A stretch of DNA of 42,938 nt, from positions 1-42,938 of the forward strand of contig JAFXHU010000021.1 of assembly GCA_017533565.1 (NCBI GenBank). The letters run 5' to 3'. The notes beneath the pieces were generated by a model. That model had not been told where the DNA came from. It did no database searches and worked only from the letters and a program-made list of their open reading frames with translations. Position numbers and translations under genes: made by a program. Origin of the DNA: Clostridia bacterium (GTDB lineage: Bacteria; Bacillota; Clostridia; Oscillospirales; CAG-272). Positions within the stretch are counted from its first letter, which is position 1; each line of letters starts with the position of its first letter. Below are positions 13,702-22,624 of the stretch, one piece after another.

Positions 13702-14391
13702 CTAAATGCCGACAATATCCCGTATAACCGCGCCGCCGATTATAAGACCCGCCACGCTTGGGACGAAGGAAACGCTTCCCGGCAGCCTCTCGCCCGTGGG
13801 ATTGATTGGCGGCTCGTCCGAAAACAAAACCTTAAGCTGCGTGATTTTTCGCTTTTTAAGCTCGGTGCGAATAACCCTTGCAAGAGGGCAGGTATGCGTT
13901 TTCGAAATATCGGTAACGGCAAAGCGCGTCGGGTCAAGCTTGTTGCCCGTGCCCATAGAGGAAATAATCCTAACGCCCGCGCGCACCGCGCCTTCTATGA
14001 GAAAAAGCTTTGACCTCACGCTGTCAATGGCGTCTATTACGTAATCAAAATCCGAAAGGCAAATGCCCCCCGTGCTTTCCTCCGAATAAAAGATATTGTA
14101 GCACTCGACCGTACAGTCGGGGTTTATCTCTCTTATTCTTTCCCGCGCAACCTCGGTTTTATACCTTCCAACCGTTTTTGACGTTGCAATTATTTGTCGG
14201 TTTATATTGGAGGGTGACACCGTATCCGCGTCGATGAGGACGATTTTCCCGACCCCCGCCCGCGCGATAGCCTCAACGGCAAATCCGCCGACTCCGCCAA
14301 CGCCGAAAACGGCAACGCAAGCCTTCTTTAATTTTTCGATACCCTCCGTGCCGAGGAGCATCTCGGTCCTCGTGTACATACTGTCCTGCAT
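13702..14391 (-). CDS. tcdA: TcdA/CsdL, tRNA threonylcarbamoyladenosine dehydratase
   Basis: This 229-residue E1-like (ThiF/MoeB superfamily) enzyme cyclises t6A37 of tRNAs to ct6A using ATP. The Rossmann nucleotide-binding motif VFGVGGVGGFAVEAIAR and the SPSNINRQ adenylation motif are present. So are the TcdA-typical ISSMGTGNKLDP and the C-terminal LPGSVSFVPSVAGLIIGG. It contains neither the CxxC zinc sites of MoeB nor a rhodanese domain. TsaD, which makes the t6A precursor, is also encoded in this window (31719-32798), though in a separate operon. The gene has its own consensus promoter at 14522-14550 and a terminator just downstream. RBS is weak. Confidence 0.92.
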   Translation of the reverse strand: MQDSMYTRTEMLLGTEGIEKLKKACVAVFGVGGVGGFAVEAIARAGVGKIVLIDADTVSPSNINRQIIATSKTVGRYKTEVARERIREINPDCTVECYNIFYSEESTGGICLSDFDYVIDAIDSVRSKLFLIEGAVRAGVRIISSMGTGNKLDPTRFAVTDISKTHTCPLARVIRTELKKRKITQLKVLFSDEPPINPTGERLPGSVSFVPSVAGLIIGGAVIRDIVGI

Positions 14392-14521
14392 TTCCTGTCC
14401 TCCGCGCCGCCACCTGCGCAGCCGTCGCCTTCGTTTTGTTTAAAAGCTGCCACCCGTGTCGCGTTTTCACGCATTTTCGGGCAAGACTCCGATAAAAAAT
14501 CCGTTTGCCCTTTATACCGTT

Positions 14522-14550
14522 ATTATACCCCAAAACCGTGCCCGTGTCAA
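14522..14550 (-). promoter_or_regulatory. Promoter of tcdA
   Basis: On the minus strand TTGACA (14550-14545) and TATAAT (14527-14522) are 17 nt apart, both perfect hexamers. Confidence 0.85.
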
Positions 14551-14588
14551 CATCTGCAAAAAAATACGCCGCCGAAGGAAAAAATCTA

Positions 14589-14617
14589 TTGAAATATAAC
14601 TCAAGTGGTAGTATAAT
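14589..14617 (+). promoter_or_regulatory. Promoter of comM/yifB
   Basis: TTGAAA (14589-14594) and TATAAT (14612-14617) are 17 nt apart, divergent from the tcdA promoter. Confidence 0.8.
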
Positions 14618-14689
14618 AAAGAAAAGCCTTTTCGGTGAAGCGTGACCTTCCTTTACCAATTTAAAGAAGGGCTTAAAGCGGGGTGCTTT

Positions 14690-16237
14690 ATGCTATCTAA
14701 AATTTTCTCCTCGGGAGTTGTGGGCATCGACGGGTTTTCGGTAACCGTCGAGTGCAGCGCGTGGGACAGGATGCCGCGCTTCGAGCTTGTCGGACTTCCC
14801 GACGCAGCAGTAAAGGAAGCGAAAAACCGAGTGCAATCCGCCTGTGAAAACAGCGGATTTATGTTTCCCGCGCTTGATATAATGATAAATCTCGCTCCCG
14901 CCGACGTCAAAAAGGAGGGTACGGTTTTCGACCTTGCCATTATTCTTGCGATTTTGCAAAGTGACGGAGTTATCTCGCGCGAATACGATTTCTCGGACAA
15001 ATGCATCGTCGGAGAGCTTTCGCTTTCGGGAGAGCTTCGCGCGGTAAGCGGAGTGCTTTCGATGACGGTTTCGGCACGCGACCTCGGAATGAAGGAGATA
15101 TACGTTCCGTACGATAACGCGCTCGAGGCGTCGGTTGTTTCGGGCATAACCGTTTACGGAGTCAAAACCCTGCGCGAGGCGGTTGAGCATTTTAAGGGAG
15201 CCTGCCCGATTGAGCCGACACCGCCGAGCTTTTCGGCAATCGACCTTACCCGTCACGAAAAAACGCTTGACTTTTATGACGTCTGCGGTCAGCTTCGTGC
15301 AAAGCGCGCCCTTGAGGTTGCCGCCGCGGGCGGTCACAACGTGCTTATGATAGGACCTCCCGGTACGGGAAAATCAATGCTTGCAAAGCGTCTGCCCTCC
15401 ATTTTACCGGATATGGACTTTGAGGAGGCACTTGAAACCACGAAAATACATTCGGTAAGCGGAAAGCTTCGCAAGGGACTCGTTACAGAAAGACCCTTTC
15501 GCTCGCCTCACCATACCGTGAGTATGCCTGGACTTGTCGGAGGAGGAGCATATCCGCGCCCGGGTGAAATTTCCTTGGCGCACAACGGCGTCCTTTTCCT
15601 TGACGAGCTTCCCGAGTTTTCAAAGCAGGTAACCGAGGGGCTGCGCCAGCCGCTTGAGGACGGAGTTGTTACCGTAACCCGTGCCGCGGCAAAAATCACC
15701 TATCCCGCAAAGTTTATGCTCGTTTGTGCGATGAACCCCTGCCGATGCGGATATTTCGGCGACCCAAACCGCCGCTGCTCCTGCAATCCCGCATCCATAT
15801 CAAAGTATCTTGAAAAGGTTTCGGGTCCGCTTCTTGACAGAATAGATATAGAAATAGAGCTTCCCTCCGTGTCCTATACCGACCTCGCGGGAAAGGGCGT
15901 GCATGGAGAGCCGTCCGCGGAAATAAGAAAGCGCGTAAACGCCGCAAGAGAGTTTACGAACAAGCGACTTGCCGCTGCGGGGGATAAAACGGGAGTGCTT
16001 AACGCAAATATGTCAACCGAGCTGCTTCGCCGACATTGCGTGCTTACCGACGAGGCTTCAAGCCTTATGAAGGAGGCGTTTGAAAAGCTCGGGCTTTCCG
16101 CAAGAGGACACGACAGGGTTTTGCGCGTTGCAAGAACGATTGCCGACCTTGACGGCTCGGAGGTCATAGACGACGGGCATATTGCGGAGGCTATAATGTA
16201 CCGCTCCCTTGACCGCAAATATTGGAAAAGAGGGTAG
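14690..16237 (+). CDS. comM: YifB/ComM family Mg-chelatase-like AAA+ ATPase
   Basis: This 515-residue AAA+ protein belongs to the YifB/ComM family. ComM is a hexameric helicase that promotes branch migration during natural transformation in some bacteria; in Clostridia the role is less defined. The N-terminal Lon-protease-like (ChlI) domain covers about residues 1-175 (GFSVTVECSAWDRMPRFELV). The Walker A motif is GPPGTGKS, Walker B is GVLFLDELPEF, and the C-terminal domain contains the cysteine-rich CAMNPCRCGYFGD. The start at 14690 follows AGCGGGG and gives the usual family N-terminus (MLSKIFSSGVVGIDGF); the longer ORF from 14642 adds 16 atypical residues. It is a single-gene unit between its own promoter and terminators. 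Confidence 0.93.
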   Translation: MLSKIFSSGVVGIDGFSVTVECSAWDRMPRFELVGLPDAAVKEAKNRVQSACENSGFMFPALDIMINLAPADVKKEGTVFDLAIILAILQSDGVISREYDFSDKCIVGELSLSGELRAVSGVLSMTVSARDLGMKEIYVPYDNALEASVVSGITVYGVKTLREAVEHFKGACPIEPTPPSFSAIDLTRHEKTLDFYDVCGQLRAKRALEVAAAGGHNVLMIGPPGTGKSMLAKRLPSILPDMDFEEALETTKIHSVSGKLRKGLVTERPFRSPHHTVSMPGLVGGGAYPRPGEISLAHNGVLFLDELPEFSKQVTEGLRQPLEDGVVTVTRAAAKITYPAKFMLVCAMNPCRCGYFGDPNRRCSCNPASISKYLEKVSGPLLDRIDIEIELPSVSYTDLAGKGVHGEPSAEIRKRVNAAREFTNKRLAAAGDKTGVLNANMSTELLRRHCVLTDEASSLMKEAFEKLGLSARGHDRVLRVARTIADLDGSEVIDDGHIAEAIMYRSLDRKYWKRG

Positions 16238-16240
16238 GGC

Positions 16241-16272
16241 GTGTTAAATTTTACCGACCCTTGCGCGGTAAA
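16241..16272 (+). terminator. Hairpin/terminator after comM, including the GTGTTAAATT motif
   Basis: ATTTTACCG and CGGTAAAAT pair around a short loop (16248-16272), overlapping the dispersed motif GTGTTAAATT (16241-16250). No long T-run follows, so termination strength is uncertain. Confidence 0.5.
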
Positions 16273-16313
16273 ATCATAGCTGTATTTGCAAACAATTATT
16301 TACATTTTTAACG

Positions 16314-16343
16314 AACGGCGGAGGTCCTTTTTCCGCCGTTTTG
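16314..16343 (+). terminator. Second terminator after comM
   Basis: AACGGCGGA (16314-16322) pairs exactly with TCCGCCGTT (16332-16340), followed by TTTTGC-type sequence. Confidence 0.7.
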
Positions 16344-16350
16344 CTATTGT

Positions 16351-16388
16351 CAGCCGCCCGCACAGGGCGGTTGCTTTTGTCGTTTTTT
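16351..16388 (+). terminator. Third hairpin with T-rich tail
   Basis: CAGCCGCCC (16351-16359) pairs with GGGCGGTTG (16365-16373), followed by CTTTTGTCGTTTTTTC. The region 16389-16630 beyond it is T-rich, holds no credible gene, and leads to the promoter of the next gene. Confidence 0.6.
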
Positions 16389-16631
16389 CTTTTCGGGATC
16401 GGCGTCAAAGCGGAACTTTTTGTTTTTTTGGCTTTGCACCCGCGACTCTTGGTTTTGCCGTGATTTTTTGTTTTTTGCCGTGCTTTCGTGGACCTTACGC
16501 CCGCGTTTTTTGGGATTTTACACTCGCGGAGCGAGGCGGCACGGGCTTTTTTCACTTTATCCGCGCGTGTCGGGCATATATCAAAATAGTAGAACTTTTC
16601 GGGCAAAATACACAAATATCTCGTGCGGGTG

Positions 16632-16660
16632 TTGAAATGTAAAATATATAGTGCTATAAT
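16632..16660 (+). promoter_or_regulatory. Strong promoter of the 973-residue secreted protein gene
   Basis: TTGAAA (16632-16637) and TATAAT (16655-16660) are 17 nt apart, with an extended -10 (GTGC). The RBS TAAGGAGAT follows before the ATG at 16696. Confidence 0.88.
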
Positions 16661-16695
16661 GTGAGCAGTGCAGAATCGAATTTAAGGAGATTACT

Positions 16696-19617
16696 ATGAA
16701 GAATTTCAAAAAGATTTCGGCTCTTTTGCTTCTCGTTGCGGCACTTTCCGTCGGTCTTGTTATCGGCGGCTTTGCCGAGGATTATACGGGTACGGTAGAG
16801 GAGCTTAATGCAATGGTGGCAAACGTTGACACCGCGTCCGACGGCTATACCGCGCTTGCCGAGATTGCGGACTACATTCCCACGGTTGACCCCTCGGCTG
16901 ACGGATACGCCGATGCCGTTGCTGCTGCAAATACAAGGGTGGAGGAAAAGCTTGCCTCCCTTCTTGGACAGATGGCAGCCGATACCGCGGAATTAAAGTC
17001 CCTGCAGAGCGAGCTTCAAAAGGCAAAGGCTATTTGCGACGCGATGGCTATCGTTGAAAACCCGCTCGTTAACGGCGTTATTCTTGAAAAGGCACAAACC
17101 GTTGCAGAGCGTTATCTCGACCTTGTTGCAAGCGAAACGGTTGCAAGCACCGCGAGAAACCAGATTGCCATCAACAACTTCAACGCATTTATAAAGCTTG
17201 GACTTTGCGATACCGATACCGACGCATATACGGCTATGATGCAGGATGCGGAGGCACGCTTTGCGCTCCAGGACGGGGCAAAGGAGGCAAACCGCCAGCT
17301 TATGCTCGCAGAGGGTACTCTCGAGGCATACAACCTTGCCACTATGTACAATACCGATTTCGGTACGGGCGCGCACCCCTTCCCCACGGTCGGTAACCCC
17401 GGAAAGAGCAAGGTTTCCGCATCCACGGGATACCTTACCATCAATTACGAGGGCAACTCCGCGGGTACTAATACCTACGTGCAGGGCAACTATAACTCCG
17501 GCTTTTCTTCAAAGGGAGTCGTAGTAGATTTTGACTTTACTACCTTTGGTAAGATGGTCGCGGCCGGAGGCTTCCACCTTGAGGGCGGAGGACACCAGGC
17601 TCTCGGCGACGGAGATGCCTCCAAGCTTAAGGACAAATGGGACAGTGACTCAATGAAGCTTTATGCCTCCTATTTCAAAATACTTACTGACGGTACCGTA
17701 AGAGTTTCGGATGGCAGCCCCGATGCGAGCATATCCTTCTTCAAGACCGAGGACGGAAAGGACGGCCCCGCGGGCGTTCTTCTTCAAAACAGTATCACAC
17801 AGGGCGAGTGGATGCACTACACCGTAATCTTCAACCCCGAGAACTTCACCTACTCGGTTTACTGCGAGTACGAGCATCTCGGTACTTACAGCGGAAAGGT
17901 ACACGGCTTCCATTACGATCTTTCTGCTATTCGTTTTTCGGCTTCAACAAACGTTGGAGAGTGGTCTATCGATAACCTCCAGGTTTACCAGGGCACCGCG
18001 CTTCGCAATCTTGGTATGTTTGAACGCATGAGCTTGGAGGAAAAGTTCGTTTACTACGCAAACTACTACACCAACGATGCTCTTGCGGATACTCTCGGAA
18101 GATATACCTCGAAGAAGCAGGCGGAGTCGATGTTGAGCAAGTACCTTAACGAGGACGGCAGCTTCAAGCCGTTTGAGCAGGGCGAGCTTTCCGACGAGGC
18201 TTATGCAGAGCTTTGCGCGGATATACAGGCGGCAATTGAAAGGATGTCCGGCTTTGACGCTACCACCTTTGTTGAAAATCTTAAAATCTCCAACCGCGAC
18301 CTCTTTATCGGCTACGTGAACGAGGCTCTTGCTATAAGCAGAGATCTCTCCTCTGCAAGCATAGAGAACCGCAAGAAGGCGGTTGCAAAGGTGGAGGACT
18401 TCATCGTTTCCTCTGACGGAATGATTGACGAAAACGCCGAATACAAGGAGGTATTCGCGAAGTTCGTGGAGTGCCAGCGCAACCGTTACGCCGATGAAAA
18501 CATTATTCTTTTCAACGGATATATGTCGGTTTATTCAAAGGTTAGCACGCTTAACGCTATGCGTAAGTATTATAACCTCGCATACGCAATATTCAACGAC
18601 CCGACCTATCCCTTAAGCTCCGACGATGCAGAGCTTCCGGGCTTTGAGGCTTATGCGGAGGCTTACGAGCTTTATGCCAACGCCGCTGCGGCTATCGTAG
18701 CCTTCGAGAAGAACGAAAACTCCAAGAAGATTATCGCCTGCTACGAGCTTGTGTCGGTGTACGACCCCGAAACCTGGGAGGAAAATTACGACGTGATGAA
18801 TCCCTACGTCGTTATGATCAGAGATACGATTGCGGAGGGATACTTCAACTACGATTACGAGGGCGTTGATAAGGTTATCGAGGCATTTACTCCGATGGAC
18901 GAACGCTTCTACGAGCTTCTCCAGCAGGTTCATATCGCGGAAATCTCCGCACGCCTTGACTTCGTATATAACAACGATGCGTATATCGAAAAGAGCGGAA
19001 CGCTCTCCTATATCACAAGATACCTTGAAAGCAACGATATAGACAGAACCAATCCCGAAATGGCAATACTCATCTCCAACTACGAAACCACGCTCGAGGA
19101 GCTTTCCTTCAGAGAGGCTGATTACGAAACCGTTCTTAACCAGAACGCCTCCTACTTCGTTTCTCTCGTAGAGAAGATGCGTATCAGCAACGACTTTAAC
19201 GAAAAGCGTGAGCTTTACGATAAGGCTATCGGCTTCTACTTCGCGCTCAACGCAAATTACGAGGGCGCACAGGAGGCAATCGCCGTATTCGACGCGCACA
19301 CCGATTACTTTGAAAAGGGTGAGATTTCCTCCACCCGCTTCCTTGATGCGGTTGTAATTCTTCGCACCGCAGATACCGAGGAGGAGAAGTATGAGGCTCT
19401 TGTAAATTGCTATATTTACAGCCTTGACGCCGTTGCTACCTACACGGGTGTAGAGGAGGCGCTTGAATACTTCAATGCGGAGTACGAGGCGTACAGCTCC
19501 ACCGCTAACGAGGCTATCAAGGTTATCGAGAGCATCGGAGTTACCGTCGGCTCGGTACGCGCAAACTGCGGAGCTTACTCGATTATTGCCGTAATTGTTA
19601 AAAAGCTTTTTGACTAA
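16696..19617 (+). CDS. Large secreted protein of unknown function with LamG-like domain (paralogue 1)
   Basis: I do not recognise a named family for this 973-residue protein. It has a clear signal peptide (MKNFKKISALLLLVAALSVG..., cleavage likely after GGFA). Residues about 27-215 are alpha-helical and Ala-rich. Residues about 230-440 look like a LamG/concanavalin-A beta-sandwich (VVVDFDFTTFGKM, HYTVIFNPENFTYSVY, WSIDNLQVYQGT). The rest, to about 935, is long helical Tyr/Glu/Ala-rich repeats. It ends with SVRANCGAYSIIAVIVKK, a motif shared with the next gene, and cysteine is otherwise scarce. A strong promoter and RBS suggest good expression. A surface, glycan-binding or scaffolding role is a guess. 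Confidence 0.85.
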   Translation: MKNFKKISALLLLVAALSVGLVIGGFAEDYTGTVEELNAMVANVDTASDGYTALAEIADYIPTVDPSADGYADAVAAANTRVEEKLASLLGQMAADTAELKSLQSELQKAKAICDAMAIVENPLVNGVILEKAQTVAERYLDLVASETVASTARNQIAINNFNAFIKLGLCDTDTDAYTAMMQDAEARFALQDGAKEANRQLMLAEGTLEAYNLATMYNTDFGTGAHPFPTVGNPGKSKVSASTGYLTINYEGNSAGTNTYVQGNYNSGFSSKGVVVDFDFTTFGKMVAAGGFHLEGGGHQALGDGDASKLKDKWDSDSMKLYASYFKILTDGTVRVSDGSPDASISFFKTEDGKDGPAGVLLQNSITQGEWMHYTVIFNPENFTYSVYCEYEHLGTYSGKVHGFHYDLSAIRFSASTNVGEWSIDNLQVYQGTALRNLGMFERMSLEEKFVYYANYYTNDALADTLGRYTSKKQAESMLSKYLNEDGSFKPFEQGELSDEAYAELCADIQAAIERMSGFDATTFVENLKISNRDLFIGYVNEALAISRDLSSASIENRKKAVAKVEDFIVSSDGMIDENAEYKEVFAKFVECQRNRYADENIILFNGYMSVYSKVSTLNAMRKYYNLAYAIFNDPTYPLSSDDAELPGFEAYAEAYELYANAAAAIVAFEKNENSKKIIACYELVSVYDPETWEENYDVMNPYVVMIRDTIAEGYFNYDYEGVDKVIEAFTPMDERFYELLQQVHIAEISARLDFVYNNDAYIEKSGTLSYITRYLESNDIDRTNPEMAILISNYETTLEELSFREADYETVLNQNASYFVSLVEKMRISNDFNEKRELYDKAIGFYFALNANYEGAQEAIAVFDAHTDYFEKGEISSTRFLDAVVILRTADTEEEKYEALVNCYIYSLDAVATYTGVEEALEYFNAEYEAYSSTANEAIKVIESIGVTVGSVRANCGAYSIIAVIVKKLFD

Positions 19618-19638
19618 TCTTTAAAAATTCTTCATTTT

Positions 19639-19668
19639 GCCCCTCGGGTTTCCGAGGGGCTTTTTTTA
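19639..19668 (+). terminator. Terminator between the two secreted-protein genes
   Basis: GCCCCTCGG (19639-19647) pairs with CCGAGGGGC (19652-19660), followed by seven T. The two paralogues are therefore separate transcription units. Confidence 0.92.
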
Positions 19669-19749
19669 CGCGATAACCAACGGCACGGTAAGGGGTGTGG
19701 ATTTTTAACATAAAAATAGCAGCTTTTATGCAATAACGCGCGAAAACTT

Positions 19750-19831
19750 TTGTCAAACAATACGAATTGATTTGTTATTTATGCCAAAATATTTATTTCT
19801 TATTGAAAAATTCTCGCGCGTGTGTTATTAT
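19750..19831 (+). promoter_or_regulatory. Probable promoter region of the second secreted-protein gene
   Basis: Two weak candidates exist: TTGTCA (19750-19755) with TGTTAT (19773-19778) at 17 nt, and TTGAAA (19804-19809) with TATTAT (19826-19831) at 16 nt. The region is A+T-rich with TTA repeats. Either could serve; the second is nearer the gene. Confidence 0.4.
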
Positions 19832-19883
19832 TATTATGTATAAAAATATCTTGAAATTTCTTTAATGGAAACGGAGAAAGCTT

Positions 19884-22499
19884 ATGAAGAATTTTAAAAG
19901 GCTGCTCGTCGTTCTCGCGCTTGTTTTTGCGCTTTCCCTCGGCGTGCTTACTACCGCATTTGCAAACGCAGATGCGCAGCTGCCCGAAGGCGGTGACGCG
20001 GAGAGCGGCAATACGGAGATAGCACCCGACGAAGGCTCGGGCGACGGCTCCGAGGGCGACGGTGAAAATAGCGATAGGGAGCAAATCCTTGCCGACCGCC
20101 TTGCGGCTATCGAGGCGAATACACCTCTTAAGCAGTACGACCTCCCCGTTATTCAGGGGCCCCTTACCTGGGAGAACGGAAGAATCGAAACTACCTCCTG
20201 GAAGCAAAGCGGAGCTGATTTAAAAGCATCGTGGGGACAGATGCTCGGTAACGTCGGAGTCAACGATTTTCTTATTGAATACGAGGAAAACGGCAACGCC
20301 TACTTTACCGTAAGATATCACGGAGAGGCGGAAAAGGAGTACGAGGAGGAAACGGGAAAGACGCTTCACTCCTATCCCTATATTGACGTTAACCCCCGTG
20401 TACAGGAGAACAACCTCGTAATTGATTTCGACATCACCTGCTTTGGCGATGCGTATCCGAAGATGGGCATCGAGCATTCGACGGTTGACAAGGACGGAGG
20501 CGGAAGGGCACAGCCGCGTATCCTTGAAATACAGCCCGACGGAAGCATTTCTCCCTCCTTTGGTTCGGGAAACTGTCAGTCGGGACACAAGATTACCGAA
20601 GAGGAGAACGAAAAGGTTAACTCCATAAAGCTCGGCTTTGGAGAGTGGACGCACATCACCCTCGTTTACGAGTCGGACACCTGCTTCGTTTCGCTCTACG
20701 TCGATTACGAGTTTATCTGCCGCTACGATACAAGACCCGTTGGCGTTTCTCAATACGAGCTTAAAATCTTCCGTTACGGAACCGCCAACTCCGACTACCA
20801 GGATGGCGAGGTTTCCATAGATAACTTCGTTGCATACGAAGGCTCGTATATCCGTACCCCCGACCTCTTTGAAAATATGACCGCCCCCGATAAATTCATT
20901 TTCTACAGCGGCTATGCAATCAACACGTCGGCACCGAACTCGGACCGCGTAACCGCATATAAGCTTGCGCAAAATCTCGTTGAAAAGTACTACAAGGACG
21001 GTGAATTTGTTCCCGCGGAGCTTGACGGCTTCTCCGAGGAGGAGCTTGCGGCTCTTAACGAAAGGCTTGAGATGGCGGTTAACAGCTACAACGCCTTTAT
21101 TGCCGACGGCTACGAGGAGCTTTATACTACGTATATAACCAACAACCTTTCCGAATACGGAAGGCTTGTACAGGAGTTTTACGATACGCAAATCCGCACA
21201 CTTGCCTCGCTTGAGGACAGAAGGGCGGCGCTTGCGGTAATCGATGCGTTTTTGAAGGATTGCGGCGACGATATTCTTAAATCGGAGGACTCGGATTTCC
21301 TTGACGTAAAGACGGCTTACGACGGCATCGTGGCGCAAATTACCAACGATTCGAATATATTGACCTTTATCGGCGCGGTTGAAAAATTCTACGCCGCAAC
21401 GAAATTCTCCGCAGAGGTAATTCAAAAGCATTACAATAATATCCAAACGGTTTATCAAACCATTACCGATAACTCGGTTTTGAATGCGGAGGGCTTTGAG
21501 GAGTACAAAAACGCATACGAGCTTTACGGTGCTGCTGCAGAGATTCTCTCGCAAAAGCTGCGCGAAAAGAATTCAAAGGTTATAGTTGAATGTATCGCCT
21601 TTATCGACGAATACACCACGCAGGAGCAGTGGGAAGCAAATTCCGATTACATAAACAAATACGTCCTTATCGTGCGCGAAATCGTAAAGGACAGAGATGA
21701 AAACGGCGAATTAAAGTACGACGAGTCCTACGAGGGCGTCGTCGAGGCGGTTGAATTCTTTGCGATTGTTGACGAGTACTTCTACGGCATTCTTCAAAGA
21801 CAGCACGCCGATTATATCAACGAGCTGCTTGAAAGATATCTTGCCGCAACGGGCTACGTTGAAAAGGTTGGTATTTGCGCGCACATCCGTGCATATATTG
21901 CCAACGCGGATATTTCGCTTGAGCATGAGCTTGTCGCTCCCGCGGTAACCCGCCTTGCGATTTACGAAAGCGAGCTTGAGCAGTATCGCGACGATTACAA
22001 CGACGTTCTTACCCAAAACACCACGATATTCAAGAACACCGTAAACCTTATGTCCACCGCGGGCGGATACGCCGAGCTTCTCGAGCTTTACAATAAGGCA
22101 CAGGAGCTTTATTTCGCAATGAACGTAGGTGACGAGTCTATTGCGCGTGAGCTTGCAATATTCGACGAAATGACCTTCACGCTTGAGGCAATGAGGGCGG
22201 CATCCAACGAATTTATCGTTTCCGTGGAGCTTCTTCGTGCGGCTGTCACCGAGGAGGAGAAATATCTCGCACTCGTCGAATGTGCCTTCTATGCAGGCAA
22301 CGCGGATACCGATTATGCGGGCGTTACGGAGGCTATGGAATATTACCTTTCCGAGTATAACGCTTACAACGGCGTTGCTACCGCAATAATCTCGGAAATA
22401 GAGTCTATGACGAATGCGGCGGTTGCATCGGTGCGCGCAAACTGCGGCGTTAACGAGATAATCGCGGTTATCGTAAAGAAGATTACCGAGGAGAATTGA
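19884..22499 (+). CDS. Large secreted protein of unknown function with LamG-like domain (paralogue 2)
   Basis: This 871-residue protein shares the layout of the preceding gene. The signal peptide (MKNFKRLLVVLALVFALSLG..., cleavage likely after TAFA) is followed by a beta-sandwich-like region at about 85-315 (LVIDFDITCFGDAYPKMG, WTHITLVYESDTCFVSLY, VSIDNFVAYEGS). Long helical repeats then run to the C-terminal motif SVRANCGVNEIIAVIVKK. In place of the helical N-terminal domain it has a short acidic Gly/Ser/Glu linker (about residues 30-65). Helical segments such as YELYGAAAEIL, FFAIVDEYFYGILQRQHA and ATEEEKY-type repeats align well with the paralogue. Tandem duplication followed by divergence is clear. 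Function unknown. Confidence 0.85.
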   Translation: MKNFKRLLVVLALVFALSLGVLTTAFANADAQLPEGGDAESGNTEIAPDEGSGDGSEGDGENSDREQILADRLAAIEANTPLKQYDLPVIQGPLTWENGRIETTSWKQSGADLKASWGQMLGNVGVNDFLIEYEENGNAYFTVRYHGEAEKEYEEETGKTLHSYPYIDVNPRVQENNLVIDFDITCFGDAYPKMGIEHSTVDKDGGGRAQPRILEIQPDGSISPSFGSGNCQSGHKITEEENEKVNSIKLGFGEWTHITLVYESDTCFVSLYVDYEFICRYDTRPVGVSQYELKIFRYGTANSDYQDGEVSIDNFVAYEGSYIRTPDLFENMTAPDKFIFYSGYAINTSAPNSDRVTAYKLAQNLVEKYYKDGEFVPAELDGFSEEELAALNERLEMAVNSYNAFIADGYEELYTTYITNNLSEYGRLVQEFYDTQIRTLASLEDRRAALAVIDAFLKDCGDDILKSEDSDFLDVKTAYDGIVAQITNDSNILTFIGAVEKFYAATKFSAEVIQKHYNNIQTVYQTITDNSVLNAEGFEEYKNAYELYGAAAEILSQKLREKNSKVIVECIAFIDEYTTQEQWEANSDYINKYVLIVREIVKDRDENGELKYDESYEGVVEAVEFFAIVDEYFYGILQRQHADYINELLERYLAATGYVEKVGICAHIRAYIANADISLEHELVAPAVTRLAIYESELEQYRDDYNDVLTQNTTIFKNTVNLMSTAGGYAELLELYNKAQELYFAMNVGDESIARELAIFDEMTFTLEAMRAASNEFIVSVELLRAAVTEEEKYLALVECAFYAGNADTDYAGVTEAMEYYLSEYNAYNGVATAIISEIESMTNAAVASVRANCGVNEIIAVIVKKITEEN

Positions 22500-22555
22500 T
22501 TTTACCCGCGGGTGCATCAAGCTCCGCCCAAATAACCGAACATATAATAATATGA

Positions 22556-22586
22556 AAAAACCGACCCGTTTTGGGTCGGTTTTTGT
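22556..22586. terminator. Bidirectional terminator
   Basis: ACCGACCC and GGGTCGGT pair around GTTTT, with six A before and five T after. It separates the convergent secreted-protein and oxidoreductase genes. A near copy is at 24887-24916. Confidence 0.9.
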
Positions 22587-22624
22587 TATCCGTAAGCGTA
22601 AAATTCAAAAAGGCTTTTTATAAA

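Noticed and set aside
16286-16642. A 118-codon plus-strand open frame in the T-rich spacer before the 973-residue protein gene.
   Set aside because: It runs through terminator hairpins and a promoter, and encodes a Phe/Arg-rich nonsense-like sequence.
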